Below are positions 11,580-23,544 of a stretch of 64,000 nt of DNA, piece by piece. Position 1 is the first letter of the stretch. Every line of letters begins with the position of its first letter. The position numbers and the translations under genes were made by a program. Origin of the DNA: Schistocephalus solidus (Eukaryota; Platyhelminthes; Cestoda; Diphyllobothriidea; Diphyllobothriidae); contig WEDG01005331.1 of the NCBI GenBank assembly GCA_017591395.1, forward strand, positions 1 through 64,000. Direction: 5' to 3'. The notes under the pieces were generated by a model. The model had not been told where the DNA came from. It saw only the letters and a list, made by a program, of their open reading frames with translations, and did no database searches.

Positions 11580-12400
11580 GGCCATGGAGGTCACGTTTAA
11601 GCAGAACCATCACACCTGACTCTCAGACCACCCATCGTAGCCACTCCACTACAGCACACATTGGTCTAACTGCGAGGTCTGAGTGTAAATGTCGGTTGAG
11701 CGACCTTCGAACCCACGGCACTTATCGCTATCGCCTCTCTCCTCTCTCACACCTGAACTCGATGTCTCGCTGACGCAGTCGAGAAGACCGGAAACGGAGG
11801 AGGTCGTAGGTGGCTGGCGCGGCCAGGGCCGTCCTGGGCTTGCCATCACACATGGTTCGGATCCCACGTGGGAGTGCCGTAAAGGGCCACATTAAGAAGG
11901 AGCCATTGCGGCCTGACTCTCAGTCCGCCAGATCAGCCACCACACACAAAACATCCCATTGGGCTGACCACGCGGTCCTGAGTTATCCCGTCGGTTTGGC
12001 AACCTTCAAGCCACGTGGCTTTTAGCGCACCGTGATAGTTTCAAGTGCGTCAGATTGTTTATAGTGAGGGAAAATGCACGGAGCTCTCGACCTCACTCTC
12101 TCCCCCTCAACACAATCAGATCCATCGTCCGAGCCGGTCAGTTGTTTGACGTGGAGTGGGCTAATTGGCTTACGGGTCGGTGTACTCGTCTTCGCGCGCC
12201 ACAGCAGCACCTGGCCCCCATTAGGCACACACCAGGATTCACTAAATCAGGGGATTTGGATGTGCCATCGCCGTCTGACTCCTCAGTCCACTGGTCAGCC
12301 ACTCAACACACACAATGCATATACACTGGGCCGACGGCGTGGTCTGGTGTAAGCGTCAGATTGGCAGCCTTCAAGCCACGGATTATAGGAGACAGCGATA
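11580..12400. repeat. Diverged tandem repeat, about three units of roughly 290-360 bp
   Basis: Three related blocks start near 11615, 11910 and 12270. Each contains 'ctgactct(c)agtcc/acc', a 'cagccac..acacac' stretch, a 'ggtctgag/ggtctggtg' segment and, in the last two, 'ttcaagccacg'. The segment 'agcgcaccgtgatagtttca' near 12025 recurs near 48450 as 'agcacaccgtgatagcttca'. It abuts the zinc-finger LINE below and may be its 3' untranslated region or a satellite derived from it. Confidence 0.55.
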
Positions 12401-12479
12401 TTCCCCATGCACATGATGATGGTGAGGGTGTTGTCTATGTATTGGTGTAGGTAGTGTGCGCTGATATGGCTTAGCCTCC

Positions 12480-14100
12480 TGTAGGAGTCGCATGTGTCCT
12501 AATAGGCCCATACGGTGTGTAAATGTGCGGGAGCAGTGAGGGGCAGTGGAGGCGGCGATCTTTGCTGTGTTGGTGCTATAGGCACTGGTTCACCAGTCTG
12601 TATGACGGATTCGCAAGTGACCGATCAGGCCGATGCGTTAGGTGGATATGCGGTCGCAATGAGGACAGTTTAGGAGAGAGTTCACATCGATGGTGATGTT
12701 AGTGGTTGCGGTGGTAGGGGGTAACAGGTGATGAATATTGGGATGTGGTTTCCATGATGTTGGGAGTAATGGAATTGGTGCCAGGAGTTAGGGTGGGGTG
12801 TTCGAAGGAGGGTCGGCAGAATTTAACGTAGAATTTGGAATAATCGAATTGTTGGTGCATTGTGTCCGAAGATGTCCGACGAGTCCAATTCGCACGCGAA
12901 AGGTGCGTTGACAGCGTGGACCTTTTGGAATGGCTTGGGCATTGGCGGTGTTGGTTTTGAGCTTTGTTGACTATTGTGCCGTTCTTGGTCTGGCGTCTGG
13001 CGATCCGGTTGGCTTCGTAGATTGCTGCCCCCGTCTTCATTATCCTCCTCCAGGCCGGTCGGTTCCGGTTGATGTCCTCCCTAGTGCTAGTTTGATCTGC
13101 AGTTGCTTCAGGGAAGTCTTCAGATATCCTTGTAGCGTCGTACTTGACCCCCTTTTCGACGAGAGCCCCTGGCGGCATCTCCATAGAAGGGTCGTTTGGG
13201 TAATCGTTCGTCGTCCATCCTCGTACGATGGCCGCTCCAGCGCAGTTGCAGTTGTTTCAGCTGAGCATAAATGCTGAGAAGGCCTGTTCGTTCCAACACT
13301 TCTGTGTCCGGTATCCTGTCTTGCCATCTCAGCTTTAGTATTCTGCGGAGGCAGCTGAGATGGAAGTGGTTGAACTTCCGTGCCTGCTTTTGGTAGATCG
13401 TCCAAGTCTCCACTCCATACAGCAGCGTCGGCAATATGGCAGCATTGAAATCTTGAGTTTGGTGCTGAGGGGCAGACCGTGTCGATTCTAGTCTAATTTC
13501 TGCATGTGTCCAAAGGATTGGCTGGCTTTGGCGACCCGATGGGCGATTTCATCGTCGACTTTGGTGCTGCGGGAGAGATTGCTGCCCAGGTACGTGAAGG
13601 TATCCATAGATTTCAGATGGGTGCCATTGACATTGATGTGAACTGCAGTGTAGGTAGTATTGGGCGGCTGATGGTGGAGGGCTGATTGAGAACGCTTTTG
13701 GAATGTTCTGCCCATCGCGTCAGGATTTGCGTCTTCTCGGGGAGTAGCGTCCTGCCATCGGCGCTGAGAAGAGGGGCAGCGCCTTTGACGGGAGGTCCGT
13801 AGATAGCCTTGGTGGCGGCGAAGAAATTCTTTCATTCGTTGCGGTCGGCATACCCTTGGATTTCCTCGGCCTTGCGGGTCATCCAGGCATACTGCATCTC
13901 CCGCAACCGTTTCTGTACAAGGGGGCAACTTCAGTTGTAAGGATGTCTTGTTTGCAGTGGTAGGACGATTGACGTAGGCTTTATGCAACTGGTGTTTCTC
14001 GATGAGCATAGCGTTGATGGCTGCTGATGGTGCTGACGACGTGCGCGGCCGAGGACATCCAGGGCGGTGGATTGGCACCGGCGGTTCTCCATGGAGGTGT
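12480..14100 (-). mobile_element. Zinc-finger LINE, internally deleted (linker joined to RT C-terminus)
   Basis: Read on the minus strand, 13650-14080 covers the endonuclease-RT linker ('HQLHKAYVNRPTT', 'MKEFLRR', 'AMGRTFQKRSQSALHH'). It then passes directly into post-catalytic sequence ('[20 protein letters not shown]', about 13550-13610). The RT palm with its aspartate motifs is therefore missing. The C-terminal part follows at 13120-13434 ('[20 protein letters not shown]', 'WSGH') and then two C2H2-like fingers near 12500-12670 ('CPHCDRIST', 'RIGLIGHLRIRH', then 'CSRTFTHRMGLLGHM'). A stop interrupts finger one. The fingers probably bind nucleic acid in active relatives. Confidence 0.85.
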
Positions 14101-14199
14101 CCGCGTCGGCGACTGGAAGGTTGTCTACTCGGTTGGCCAGTTTGTTGCTGAAATGGAGATGTTTAGCAGGCACATTCGACAAAGCAGTATTCACCTTAC

Positions 14200-15755
14200 C
14201 TGGTGTCTCTCCACCCAGCTACTATGCGTCTGTCATAGTAGCTTCCGTGTTAAGGGTGATACAAGGACACTGTAAATATTGCCTTGCCGCACGTCTTGCC
14301 AGAGAGGATAGCATTAATGGACCCGTTTTTATCTCGTCAGCCGCTGTCTTGTGTCTGAACAGAAGAGTCTTTGGGCAAGATCTTTCAATGTTTTCTACGA
14401 CCTGCTGGACCGGTCACTATCAGCTCATCTCACGAATAAAGTGGCTTATTCGTTGACTGAAGTGTCTCAACAAAGGTTCTTAAGTGTTCGAAAGTCGCGT
14501 TGCTCAAAGCCAGTTTCTTGCAGAAAATATTTTTTGCCAACAGTGTTAGTCGAGCCATAAAGAGACAACGTTTAAGAGCTGCAAGTATATATTCTGGTAA
14601 AGCTCTTGTCCTACTTTCGCTTTTGGTTTGCTATTCTGACGGTCCATTATCTAAGTAGGAAGATCACGACTTTGATGCGCAGATGACAGGCTGCCTTTAT
14701 TTCGACGCTGTCTTCTGGCCTCGATGTTGACCGCAACTGGGATTTCGAACAGTCATAACTTGTAGCATTATACTCAAGACTGGGATTTAGGTAGCAATGG
14801 TTCCTTTGAAATATGCTATATTTGCCCCCCTGGCTCGTGGGCGTTAACGACGAGATCCTGCGTGTGGTTCGCGTACACGGGCAATTTTACCATCGGATCG
14901 TAGTGGATGGAGCAGGTTGTGGGAAGTGAGATAGATGTTGCATTGGTCTGCCTCGCGACCAGCGAATTCAGATGCGATTCACCGCGGCTACCATCCGACC
15001 TCATCGCTTGCGACGATCGAGCTATCGTGAGCTGTTGTTTGGCCGTTTGTTGTGGTAAAGGCTGCATTTTCGATTGAGCTGAAAGTTGCATTTATAAAAT
15101 CTCGTTGTTCGAATGTATGTTGGTATCATAACTTTTAAATGCTGAACATCCTCCTTCACTAGATTTTTGTATTTTGACGATGATTTTCGATCCGAAATTG
15201 AACTCGGATCATTCACGTTCAGTCCGGTATTTATAACCTCACTTTGGAAACATGACTATCAACGATCTGCAGATTACCACCCGCTGTTATATTCTTCATA
15301 TTACGTTCAATTCCTATAAATAATCGCATATATTTTGCCTGGTTTTCAAAACTGACAGTCAGTCGTACTGACGCGTCTGCTCTTGCGTATTTCAGGTGCA
15401 TCGTAAAAGTGTGTGTGTCCATCGCTAGCCCAGTCTAGTTAGAGCGCTTGCGATTAATAAAGGTTAAGTAATCATGTTCAGTAGTCGTATTCACATGAAA
15501 TTTCCAGAGCGTAACTGTTGATATACCCGGAAGTGTGCGTTTATTTTCGCGAATTTCATACTGCGCCTGGTTTAGTCCTGCTGCTCTCAGGTCAACACTG
15601 TCGAACAATCAACGATATGGAAGACGCGGAAATATTTTTAAATTTTCTTACCAGCTCATAAGACTGTATAACAAATTAATGAATTAAGAGAAATCTAATG
15701 TTTTAATTTTGGCTGGCGTTGCGTCTTCCTGCCACTATTTCAGAACTGTTCTCTT
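14200..15755. other. Unassigned sequence
   Basis: There are short open frames on both strands but no recognisable domain, RNA gene or repeat. Confidence 0.4.
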
Positions 15756-15759
15756 AGAT

Positions 15760-16220
15760 CATGGGTTGGCAAACTTTTCGGACTACTAGGCCATTTCAGG
15801 AGTTCAAGAAAGCACACTAGGCCAGAAGAAACGCGGTGTCCAAGGAAACATTTATTATTCAAAAATACAGTACGATCAATGGGAAACATTATGTTGCATG
15901 CTATTAGAGACAAATACAATATTAGGTTCTAATGATGAGGATTTCAGCATTAGAATTTCTAGAGGGTGAACTTGTTTACAACACAACATTTATCCTCCCT
16001 CCTCAGTCAGGCGCTTCTGTTTCATACAAGCCCCTGACATCAGTTCTAAAAATAAACACGAGCCACAGCTTGAGCTGAAACCAGCAGTAATGAAGGGTAA
16101 CAAAACCGCGACAATTCAATTTGGCCGGATCCAACAATAATAAACTAGGGGGGCGTTAAGCCGGACTGGAACACTAGCTAGGCCGTATCTGGCCTAAAGG
16201 CCGTAGTTTGCCGGCTCTTC
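15760..16220. mobile_element. hAT-like non-autonomous DNA transposon
   Basis: The left end is 'catgggttggcaaactt' and the right end, read in reverse complement, is 'gagccggcaaactacggcct' followed by a 'ggccagatacggcc' block. These are the terminal sequences typical of hAT elements that start with CAGGGGTNGGCAAACT. The body of about 460 bp has no transposase. An 8-bp target duplication is not clean: the flanks tcttagat and tcttcact agree at 5 of 8 positions. The exact right end is uncertain by a few bases. Confidence 0.6.
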
Positions 16221-16516
16221 TTCACTCACTTTGCAAACTTCTCTGAACTCTCCTTCCCTGTTTCTTGTACGTACGCATGTGCAAACCCGTCCTTATCTTC
16301 TACCACCTGTCCAACCGACTCGGTTTATGTATGCAGATTACCCGTCTGACATCTGCTTGAAGTCAGGGCATATTAATGTAGTGACCTTAACGCCACCGTG
16401 ATGACCCATGTTGCAACCTGCCTTGCCGTACTTTGTCTACCTGCTTAAATTATATTCAGTAGGCTTTGTTTATTGAATGACGTGTATGCGTGTGTTTAAC
16501 CTGTTCCTCTATACTT

Positions 16517-16766
16517 CCGACTTAAGTGCGCCGTAGAAGATTGCCAGCGCGAGTTGGCCGGTTTTCAAAAGACCAAGAAAGTGCTATCCAACCTGTTTGG
16601 GAAACACAAGAAGGCTCGCCAGCAAACTTCTATCCCGCCCCTTCATCCGCACAGCAAAAAGCGCGCTGAGACAATCTCAGATACTCCCAGTCCTGTCGCT
16701 GTGGAAAGTATCATGTCAACCTCTTGCCACGCCGCGCTGCCCAATGAAGGAACCGGTCCCTCGTAG
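16517..16766 (+). CDS. Possible terminal coding exon of an unidentified gene
   Basis: A pyrimidine-rich run ending 'cttccgacttaag' at about 16503-16524 could be a splice acceptor. The open frame after it, entered at or just before 16530, includes 'CQRELAGFQKTKKVLSNLFG' and a basic stretch ('KHKKARQQ'), then a Ser/Pro-rich tail ending in 'NEGTGPS' at the stop at 16764-16766. Composition and codon usage look more gene-like than the neighbouring frames. The helical 'FQKTKKVLSNLFGKHKK' segment would suit the end of an intracellular scaffold or exchange-factor protein, but I do not recognise a family. No upstream exon was found and no polyadenylation signal is obvious just downstream. It could be chance. 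Confidence 0.3.
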
Positions 16767-16769
16767 ATG

Positions 16770-18690
16770 CCTTAGATTACCCGTCGACCCCTACTTACCT
16801 CCGCCCTCGTCTCGGATTATTGTGTCTCTTAATCCTCGGGTGATACGCGTGCCGATTACCATCTTCCCCATTCACTTTCACAGCCACGGTCTCGTTACCA
16901 TCACTGCGTATTTGTATATTTCGAAGAGCTTACTCCTCGTACCCGCAACCGCATCTTTTCGTTTTGTCCGCACTCGCGTCAACTACTTTTTGTCCCTGTA
17001 CATACATGGATTTCTGCTTATCAGTCATTTTTTTTCTCCTAGTCAGGTCCAAACGCACCACGGCACCGTTTTCTTCCTCTTCTCCGCCCCCGCGCTCCCC
17101 AATATTTTCATTTTTCTTAGCATTTAACGTGACAATCATCCGCTGTGATTCTTTCCTTAGCCTTTCCGTCTCTCTGCGCCTGCGCGCGCACAGGTGGGAA
17201 TGCACGTGCTCTCAGGGGAACTGTGACCGTTCTGTCTGTAAGCTAACGCGCGATGCATGTATTCTCCAATGACCCAGTCTCCCTCCCTCTCTCGCTTTCC
17301 ACCCCCTTCTGGGTTTCATTAGGACTGCCATCGGGTAAAATTTCTACCTCCGCCATCTCTGTCTGACATGGGTGTGTACACGCAATCACTTCAATCTCTT
17401 TCTTGCTCTCGCTCTCTCTCTCGCCCGTCTGCACACCAATTGGTTTTTATTTCTACTCATATTTCGTTTTCCTTTGGTTCTCATTTGCGTGACCAACTTG
17501 CGTGCGCACGCGCGCGTCGCTCCACGCCCGTCTGAATGACTTGTCCTTTTTGTTTGTAACTTCTTCGCCCTTCCTGACGCGCGTTGTTGCGCCTCCCTTG
17601 CCTGCATGACAGCTTTGTTTACTGTTTATTTCGCGTTTCCTAAGATAGCGTCGCATATTTTCTGTGGGTCAAAGTTACAGCTGCTGTCCAGCGCATGTTC
17701 TTTGATCTCGCAGTCACTTCTCTATCACTGAATACTTTGAAGTCTGATCAAGGAGGTCTTTCTTCGCTGTCTGGTCACTGCTAGAGGGGTTTTCTCCTGT
17801 CAGACGAAGTCATGTGGCGGTATTTTTAACCTTGTCTGGAAGGACCTGAAGCCTTAACGGGTGGTCCTCTACCCTGGCCTTCTCAAACTAGGTCCAGTAC
17901 AAACGGCGGCTTTCTCGTGGCGCTAAAGCTCTCATCGTCTAAGAGTCCATATTTGAGGGGAGAGAGAGAGGTAGCGTTTCGGTTTGAAAACGTGACAGCT
18001 GGGTTCTGTCTGCACAGTCACATACATAGCCGCGTAATCCTCTTCACGAAACATGTTGGTCTCCGAGCTTTTTTGCAAGGAGCCAAGTATAAATGAGACT
18101 GTCAATCCTTCTTGTCCTTGTTATTGTTTGACGCTCTGGGGTGGCCTTGGCGAGCCCTAAGGATGATCAAAGGTGCTACATGGATGGCTACAAATACGTC
18201 AGAATTACCTCGGTCTACCGCATATCTTCCACCACGTCTGCTTTATCCCTAGTCAGTAGTAATGGTTTTCTAATTATGATTTTGTACTTTGAGGTTATCC
18301 TCGTTCGCTCCCCGATCACATAAGCAGTTATTTGATGCTGCGCTGGCCCGCCCTTCCTTCCGAACAACTTGTTGCCTCTTGGGACGCAGTTTTAGGAGCG
18401 ATGCGAGAATGATTGTTCTCTTGCTACGCTAAAGCTGGCGCTGCATTCGGTTGAACTGTCAAAGGTATGATGCATACCCTTTGGTATTACGCTATAGGGT
18501 CACACCGATTTCTGTGATCAAGGATTATACTGGCACCGTGTACCGGAGGTTAACGCATCAACAGAGTTGGCTGACACCAGAAAGCTAATAACTTTCCATC
18601 AGTGGACATTCTTTCTGTCGTAATTATTCCCAAGCTGTCTACTTGATAGCCTTCGTCTGATCCTGGTCTCTTAACTTGCGGCAAAGTGAG
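16770..18690. other. Pyrimidine-rich, unassigned sequence
   Basis: The plus strand from about 16780 to 17700 is markedly C+T-rich with runs such as 'ctctctctcgcccg'. The long open frames there, on both strands, are low-complexity artefacts (Ser/Phe/Pro-rich, or Arg/Glu-rich on the other strand). It could be the 3' UTR of the possible exon at 16.5 kb. Nothing is recognisable in 17700-18690. Confidence 0.4.
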
Positions 18691-18699
18691 AACGGTGGC

Positions 18700-18970
18700 T
18701 AATGATGGCTTGCATATCAGGGGTGGCACGTGTATGTGCAGGCTCCCGCTGCGCCAGCCCCTTGTGGCATTTTTTGGCACTCATATCTGCGTCCGATCCC
18801 GTCTCTGGTCTTCTTTACACCGTACACGGGTGGGTGAGGGAAGAGTGTGTGTGTGTGTGTGGTAGATGCATCGCACTTCAACTATCGCTTAAAATTAATT
18901 CATTGTTGAACAATGACGTTCGAACTGTCGCATGTCAGAAGTTCTGCAATGGACGCAGGTGCACTTGATT
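18700..18970 (+). repeat. Dispersed repeat, copy 1 (related to 23390-23540 and 62590-62840)
   Basis: It shares 'gcgtccgatcccgtctctgg' and 'cgggtgggtgagggaagag', then 'agatgca(t/g)(c/t)gca' and a 'tatcacttaaaactaatt'-like end, with the copy at 62590-62840. A (GT)n run of about 14 bases lies at 18849-18862. No coding capacity was recognised. Confidence 0.6.
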
Positions 18971-18974
18971 AAAG

Positions 18975-21350
18975 GAGTCCAGACAAAAAGAAGGAACTAC
19001 GATGGCCATTTCTGGCTTTTTAGTCGTCCTCGGCCATTCTTACCCAAACCCAGGTCTGCTGCACCTGAACCGCGAATTCGCGTTCTGTGAGCATTGAGCT
19101 TTATTACGCCCAACGCTCTGCCAGTTGAAAATAGCTGATTTTGGATTACGCAGTTGTGGTATTGGTAGTCACAAAGGTCCTGAAATTGTCTATCTTTGAT
19201 TTAAAACTTGCTTTGTGTCTTAAATAGCTTGGTCGATTCCACATATGGGTGTTTATACTCGGAATTCGTGAATTCGACAACTGACAACTTAGTTGACGTT
19301 GGGTCGAATTAATATAAAACTGTAAATCTTTCACCATGATATGCTGGTTTTCTTTGGAAAATCTTTCCAACCATCCCTATAGGTTTAACGGAAGCATTGT
19401 ATGTTTGTGTACTTGACTGTATCGCTCTTTAAAGCCACTTACTTTCCGCCAACAAAAGCTATACAGTTCCAGCTTGGTGATGTAACGAACATTTGCTCAA
19501 ATATATGTGTAGAACTGTATATTAACCCGCTTTTCGACACCTGGTGGGTCCTGACTGGCTCAAATGATAACGACGCAAAGCTTGCATCAGAATTTACCTC
19601 GCTGTTCTTCTTCATGGTATCTTTGCATGCTCTGTGTGAGCCCCAGAGAGCAGCTCACATATCACACGGAAAAGACCAAAAGATGACCCAGCGCTTCCTC
19701 GGTCTCTCTTCTATTTGCCAGTAAGGCTACTTTATCAATAGTTAATAACAATTGCGTTTGGATTATGGATCAAGAGCTCGTTCATTTCCACTCCACCAAT
19801 AACGGTAGACAATGCCACTACTTACGTACTCTTTTGTCTGGTGTCGTCTGTTCGGAACCCCGCTGCCGATTAAAGTAATTGGCGTTGTGGTGATTTAGTA
19901 GCCGCGTGCTTCGGTGTGAATCCCCGCGTCTTGTCCCTCTGTACAAACCTATGATTGTAGCTCTTGATTATTGCGTACCCTGTGGATGGAAATGGCCACG
20001 CTTGCATCGCTTTTAAGCAGGTAAGTATTGTTTCTAGTGGTCTAGGGGGTGCAGTGTCTCATCTCTCACGCAACCGTACGTTTATAATAGTTTCGTTTTA
20101 ACGTTACCTAATCGAAGTAAATTGTTAAGACCCATTTAAATCCACGAATGAGACCTTCAGAACAAGCGCTGGGGTAGCTTCGGCGCACTGCGAAATCGAT
20201 CGACGGTGTTTGTGCACGGCTCGTTGTCATGGTCTTCTGGCTATGGGTGCTACGATGGTTCGTGTGTTTTTCGTCGTTCAAAGAGTAGTACTGCGGAAGA
20301 TAACGTACTTTAAAGTTTATAGAAGGATAACTTCACCATTTAGCAACTCTCATGAGTGACTTTGCATAACGTGCTATATTTTGCCTTCTCTAGCCCATGC
20401 CAATTCAGACACAAGCCTCGGGAAACCGTTCGCGGGATTCTCCACTGTTAATGTGCATCAAGAAGTTCGCCGTCCTTAAGTAATTGTGGAATCTGCTGAT
20501 TCCTACTTTTCGGGTGATGTTTCGTTTACAAACTACAAGAGTCTGCGGCGATTGCAGTCAGCTACCAGAAGAAGGCAAACACAGTTCTGTAAACAGCCCT
20601 ACTTAGTAGTATATTCGGGCGATAACCCCAGAAGGAAGAGCTCAAAGCTGTTTCTGCCGATTAGTACGCGTCGACAGCTCAGTGGATTTGACTCAGTAGC
20701 GTGCATTTACGCATTATTATCCACCCAGAGTAATTCTATGGACGTTTTGATTCCCGCAATGATCGACAGCAAGTGACTGTCCTATGGGAAGGAGTACTTC
20801 AGTGGAGACGGCGTACGTGTGCGTGCCGAATATCTCTCAAGCGAATCCTTTTCTCTCATTCCTAAAGACAGTATGGAGGCTGAAAAACTGCGAACGTGAC
20901 GAACCGACGTCGCCTTGGCAACCTTCAGCCTTGCCAGCAAACTTAATGACAGACAACTTTCACCGCCTTAAATTACCCTGGGCATGCTGTTGCTACTTTG
21001 CGCGATAAATCACCGGGCCCATTAACAACGAGCTTACAAATAAGACCCTAGATTATAATGCCCTAATAAGCTTCACCAGCCTTTTGGTTCAAGCTAACCA
21101 ATAGGTTGGCAGCTTAAAAGTGCTATTTCAGTCCAGCTGAATAGGCAGTTTGAAGAAGACTGTGCACATTCAATTCCATGGCCAAGAGTGATGTCAAAGG
21201 AAAGCAGTAATAAATGTTCGTGCAGTGTTTGTTAGCGAACCTGCATCAGTGTTAAAATATTCGATACAAAAATACGATTGTGATAATTAGCATATTAACG
21301 ATATCCGCCGCCGTAATCAGCCGACTTCCCCGTTTGGAAATCAGCAACCA
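18975..21350. other. Unassigned sequence
   Basis: This includes short open frames at 19401-19724 and 20486-20776 (plus strand), neither of which resembles a family I know. No tRNA, LTR or SINE signature was noticed. Confidence 0.4.
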
Positions 21351-22480
21351 CCTGAATCTCCTACCTTGCCTGCGGGGAACCAGTCGACCAGCGCAGTAAA
21401 TTTCCGGTGGGAAAGCATTGGGGTCCGACGCGATTACGGCAGGTGTCTATAAGCGTGGCAGCCGTTGGCTGATAAAAAAATGGTCTTCGGCAGCCCCGGC
21501 TACAAGAGTATTGCCCGAAGACGCTTACGCACCTTTCACTTACATTCATGGACCTAACGAAGCCTTCGACACGGTAAATCGATATGTACTTGGGAAAAAT
21601 CACTTAGAAATCTCACACCTACCGCCGGTGATCACGCACTCGATACCCCGCTGTCACAGTAAACGTCGTCGACCCCCACGTCTGACAAAATCCCCACGAC
21701 GATGGCAATGCTTGTCTCTCCTTCTGCCCATCACCGAAGAGAACGTTCTCATCGCCTCGTCACCCACAATCCTCACCACTAGCCACCAGCAAATGCGGAC
21801 TAGATGCTCACCTGTCCACTTTTCGATCGCATATGCTCCTCACGCATTGGCCTGATCGGTAACTCGCGGACGCATGTTACTCATACCTGCAAAACAGGGC
21901 CTAAAGCCCCCTGCATACACCCACCGCATCCGACTCAGCTGCCGAAACTACCAACGCCCCTTCACTCACCGCACTGATCTATACGGACTCATGCGCATCC
22001 TCTGACAGTGGAACTCACGGCACTATCTAAATGCCAAGTCCACCATGCACATACGACAGCTTTCTCGTCTCCAACACTACCAACTCCAGCGCGGCGAACA
22101 TAAGCAATATCACCACATTAAGCGACTCAGCAAATCCCAACCTATCCTGCCTTTATTACCGCACCAAATGTACAGCATATATCGTATAGACTGGTGAATC
22201 CGCGGTTGGAGCACCAGCACGCATGTATTGTACTCGCCTTAGTTGACCGCATTAAGTACGCACACTCATGCACTGCAAGAACCTAATTGGTCATATACGC
22301 GTCCACACATCTGCTTCCCAGCACACACACACACACCACATGAATGCGTCCCACACTGTACACAACAGGCGTGGAAGCGGCAACTTCCACGAAAGAAGTA
22401 GGCGAGCTCTTTGGCTCATTTTCCACAGGGCCTCTATAGCACTCTCACTCACGTGAGATCCGAGTCCCTTACGGGTTGTG
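21350..22480 (+). mobile_element. Zinc-finger LINE fragment (plus strand)
   Basis: The 21418 region translates to 'GSDAITAGVYKRG', the RT block that in other copies reads GSDAIP.YKH. It is followed at about 21545-21590 by 'NEAFDTVNRYVLGK', the RT palm block with the first aspartate. It then jumps to the zinc-finger tail: 'RIGLIGNSRTHVT' near 21845-21885 and 'LIGHIRVHTSA' near 22280-22310. The end near 22400-22470 matches the 3' region seen at 48.7 and 57.4 kb. Most of the RT and the first finger are missing or shifted. Confidence 0.72.
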
Positions 22481-22829
22481 TGTTTCCCACTTCTAGATGG
22501 ACAACTTAGCTCTGCCTGCTGCTGCGCTTGACCTCAGCATCGATTGGCAGACCAGTTCGAACGGGCGTCCGGTACATGTGAGAGGGTAGTGATATGGAAG
22601 TTAACTGCACAATCAGTGCATATGCCTCAATCTTAACAACCTGCCACGCTTGAATCTATCTAGATTCGCTGAAATCTGTGGGTTTTAATGTTGAAGATTG
22701 ACAATTGGATACAGTCACCCCACTTTGCGTTTATGTGCGGTGGTGGACTGGCCAAGTAAAAGTGAGACTGCGATGGCGTTAGAGCGCTCTCACTCATGTG
22801 GGCTCCGAGCCACCCCAAACACTTTTTGT

Positions 22830-23300
22830 GAAAACCTGCTGTGTTGGATAGGCGCTCACCGATCGTTTACGGAACTCACTCGCCCCAGTGTGCCTTGGGG
22901 CTCACTCTCAAGCCGCACAGCGGCTAGTGGTATAGGCAGTGGAACATTACCAACTGGAAAACTGGAATAGCCTGTTCTGTCATGTTAGCTATCATTAGCC
23001 AGCTACACCCAACTCCAGATGTTGCGGCACTTTCAACGCTCTAACCATTGAGCCACGGGATCGTGGTTTCGCAAGTTTAGCTAGAGAATATGCAGATTTT
23101 TGGATATGCGCTCACCGAATGGTTACGGGACTCACTCTGGAGCCCTTCCAGCGGCCGGCAGTTGCTATTATCACATAGCATTCATCAGCGTTTAGAGCGT
23201 TTGACTTCTAATCAACAAGTCGCGCGTTCGAGTCTTGGGTGGTGCAAAAACCGGGTTTGGGTATAGCTGACTGATACAGGCTCATATGTCAGACCTTTTT
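22830..23300. repeat. SINE-derived composite
   Basis: Head segments of the SINE ('aggcgctcaccgatcg', 'cggaactcactcgcccc', 'cgcacagcggctag') occur at 22850-22930 and again, diverged, at 23100-23165. A minus-strand tRNA-like block lies at about 23025-23065 ('gctctaaccattgagccacg'). A plus-strand tRNA-like block lies at about 23188-23257 with a B-box-like 'cgcgttcgagtcttggg'. The two tRNA-like parts face opposite ways, so more than one insertion is involved. Confidence 0.65.
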
Positions 23301-23389
23301 TCGGTAATGTTCTACCGCATATACCCCTGCCAACTCGTGCGTAGTACGCGTAGTCGGGTTTTCGGGCTGTCAGCTCCTTACCCGATCCC

Positions 23390-23540
23390 TCCCCCTGTCT
23401 CCTTGACTCTTTATTGATACCGGGCCTAGGTGGGTAAGCTAGGAGAGCCTGTGGCAGGCGCTACGCAAGTCCATTATCACTTTAAACTAATTCACGCGTA
23501 ATTCACCATCCCTATGTCCACCCTGCTGTGGATCACACAC
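23390..23540 (+). repeat. Dispersed repeat, copy 2
   Basis: It shares 'ttgataccgggcctaggtgg' and 'ccattatcactttaaactaa', then 'aattcaccatcc', with the copy at 62700-62830, and less fully with 18800-18900. Confidence 0.55.
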
Positions 23541-23544
23541 GGAC

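Noticed and set aside
16597..17127. 176-codon plus-strand open frame
   Set aside because: It runs through pyrimidine-rich low-complexity DNA, giving a Ser/Phe/Leu/Pro-rich product without domains. The overlapping frame ending at 16766 looks more gene-like.
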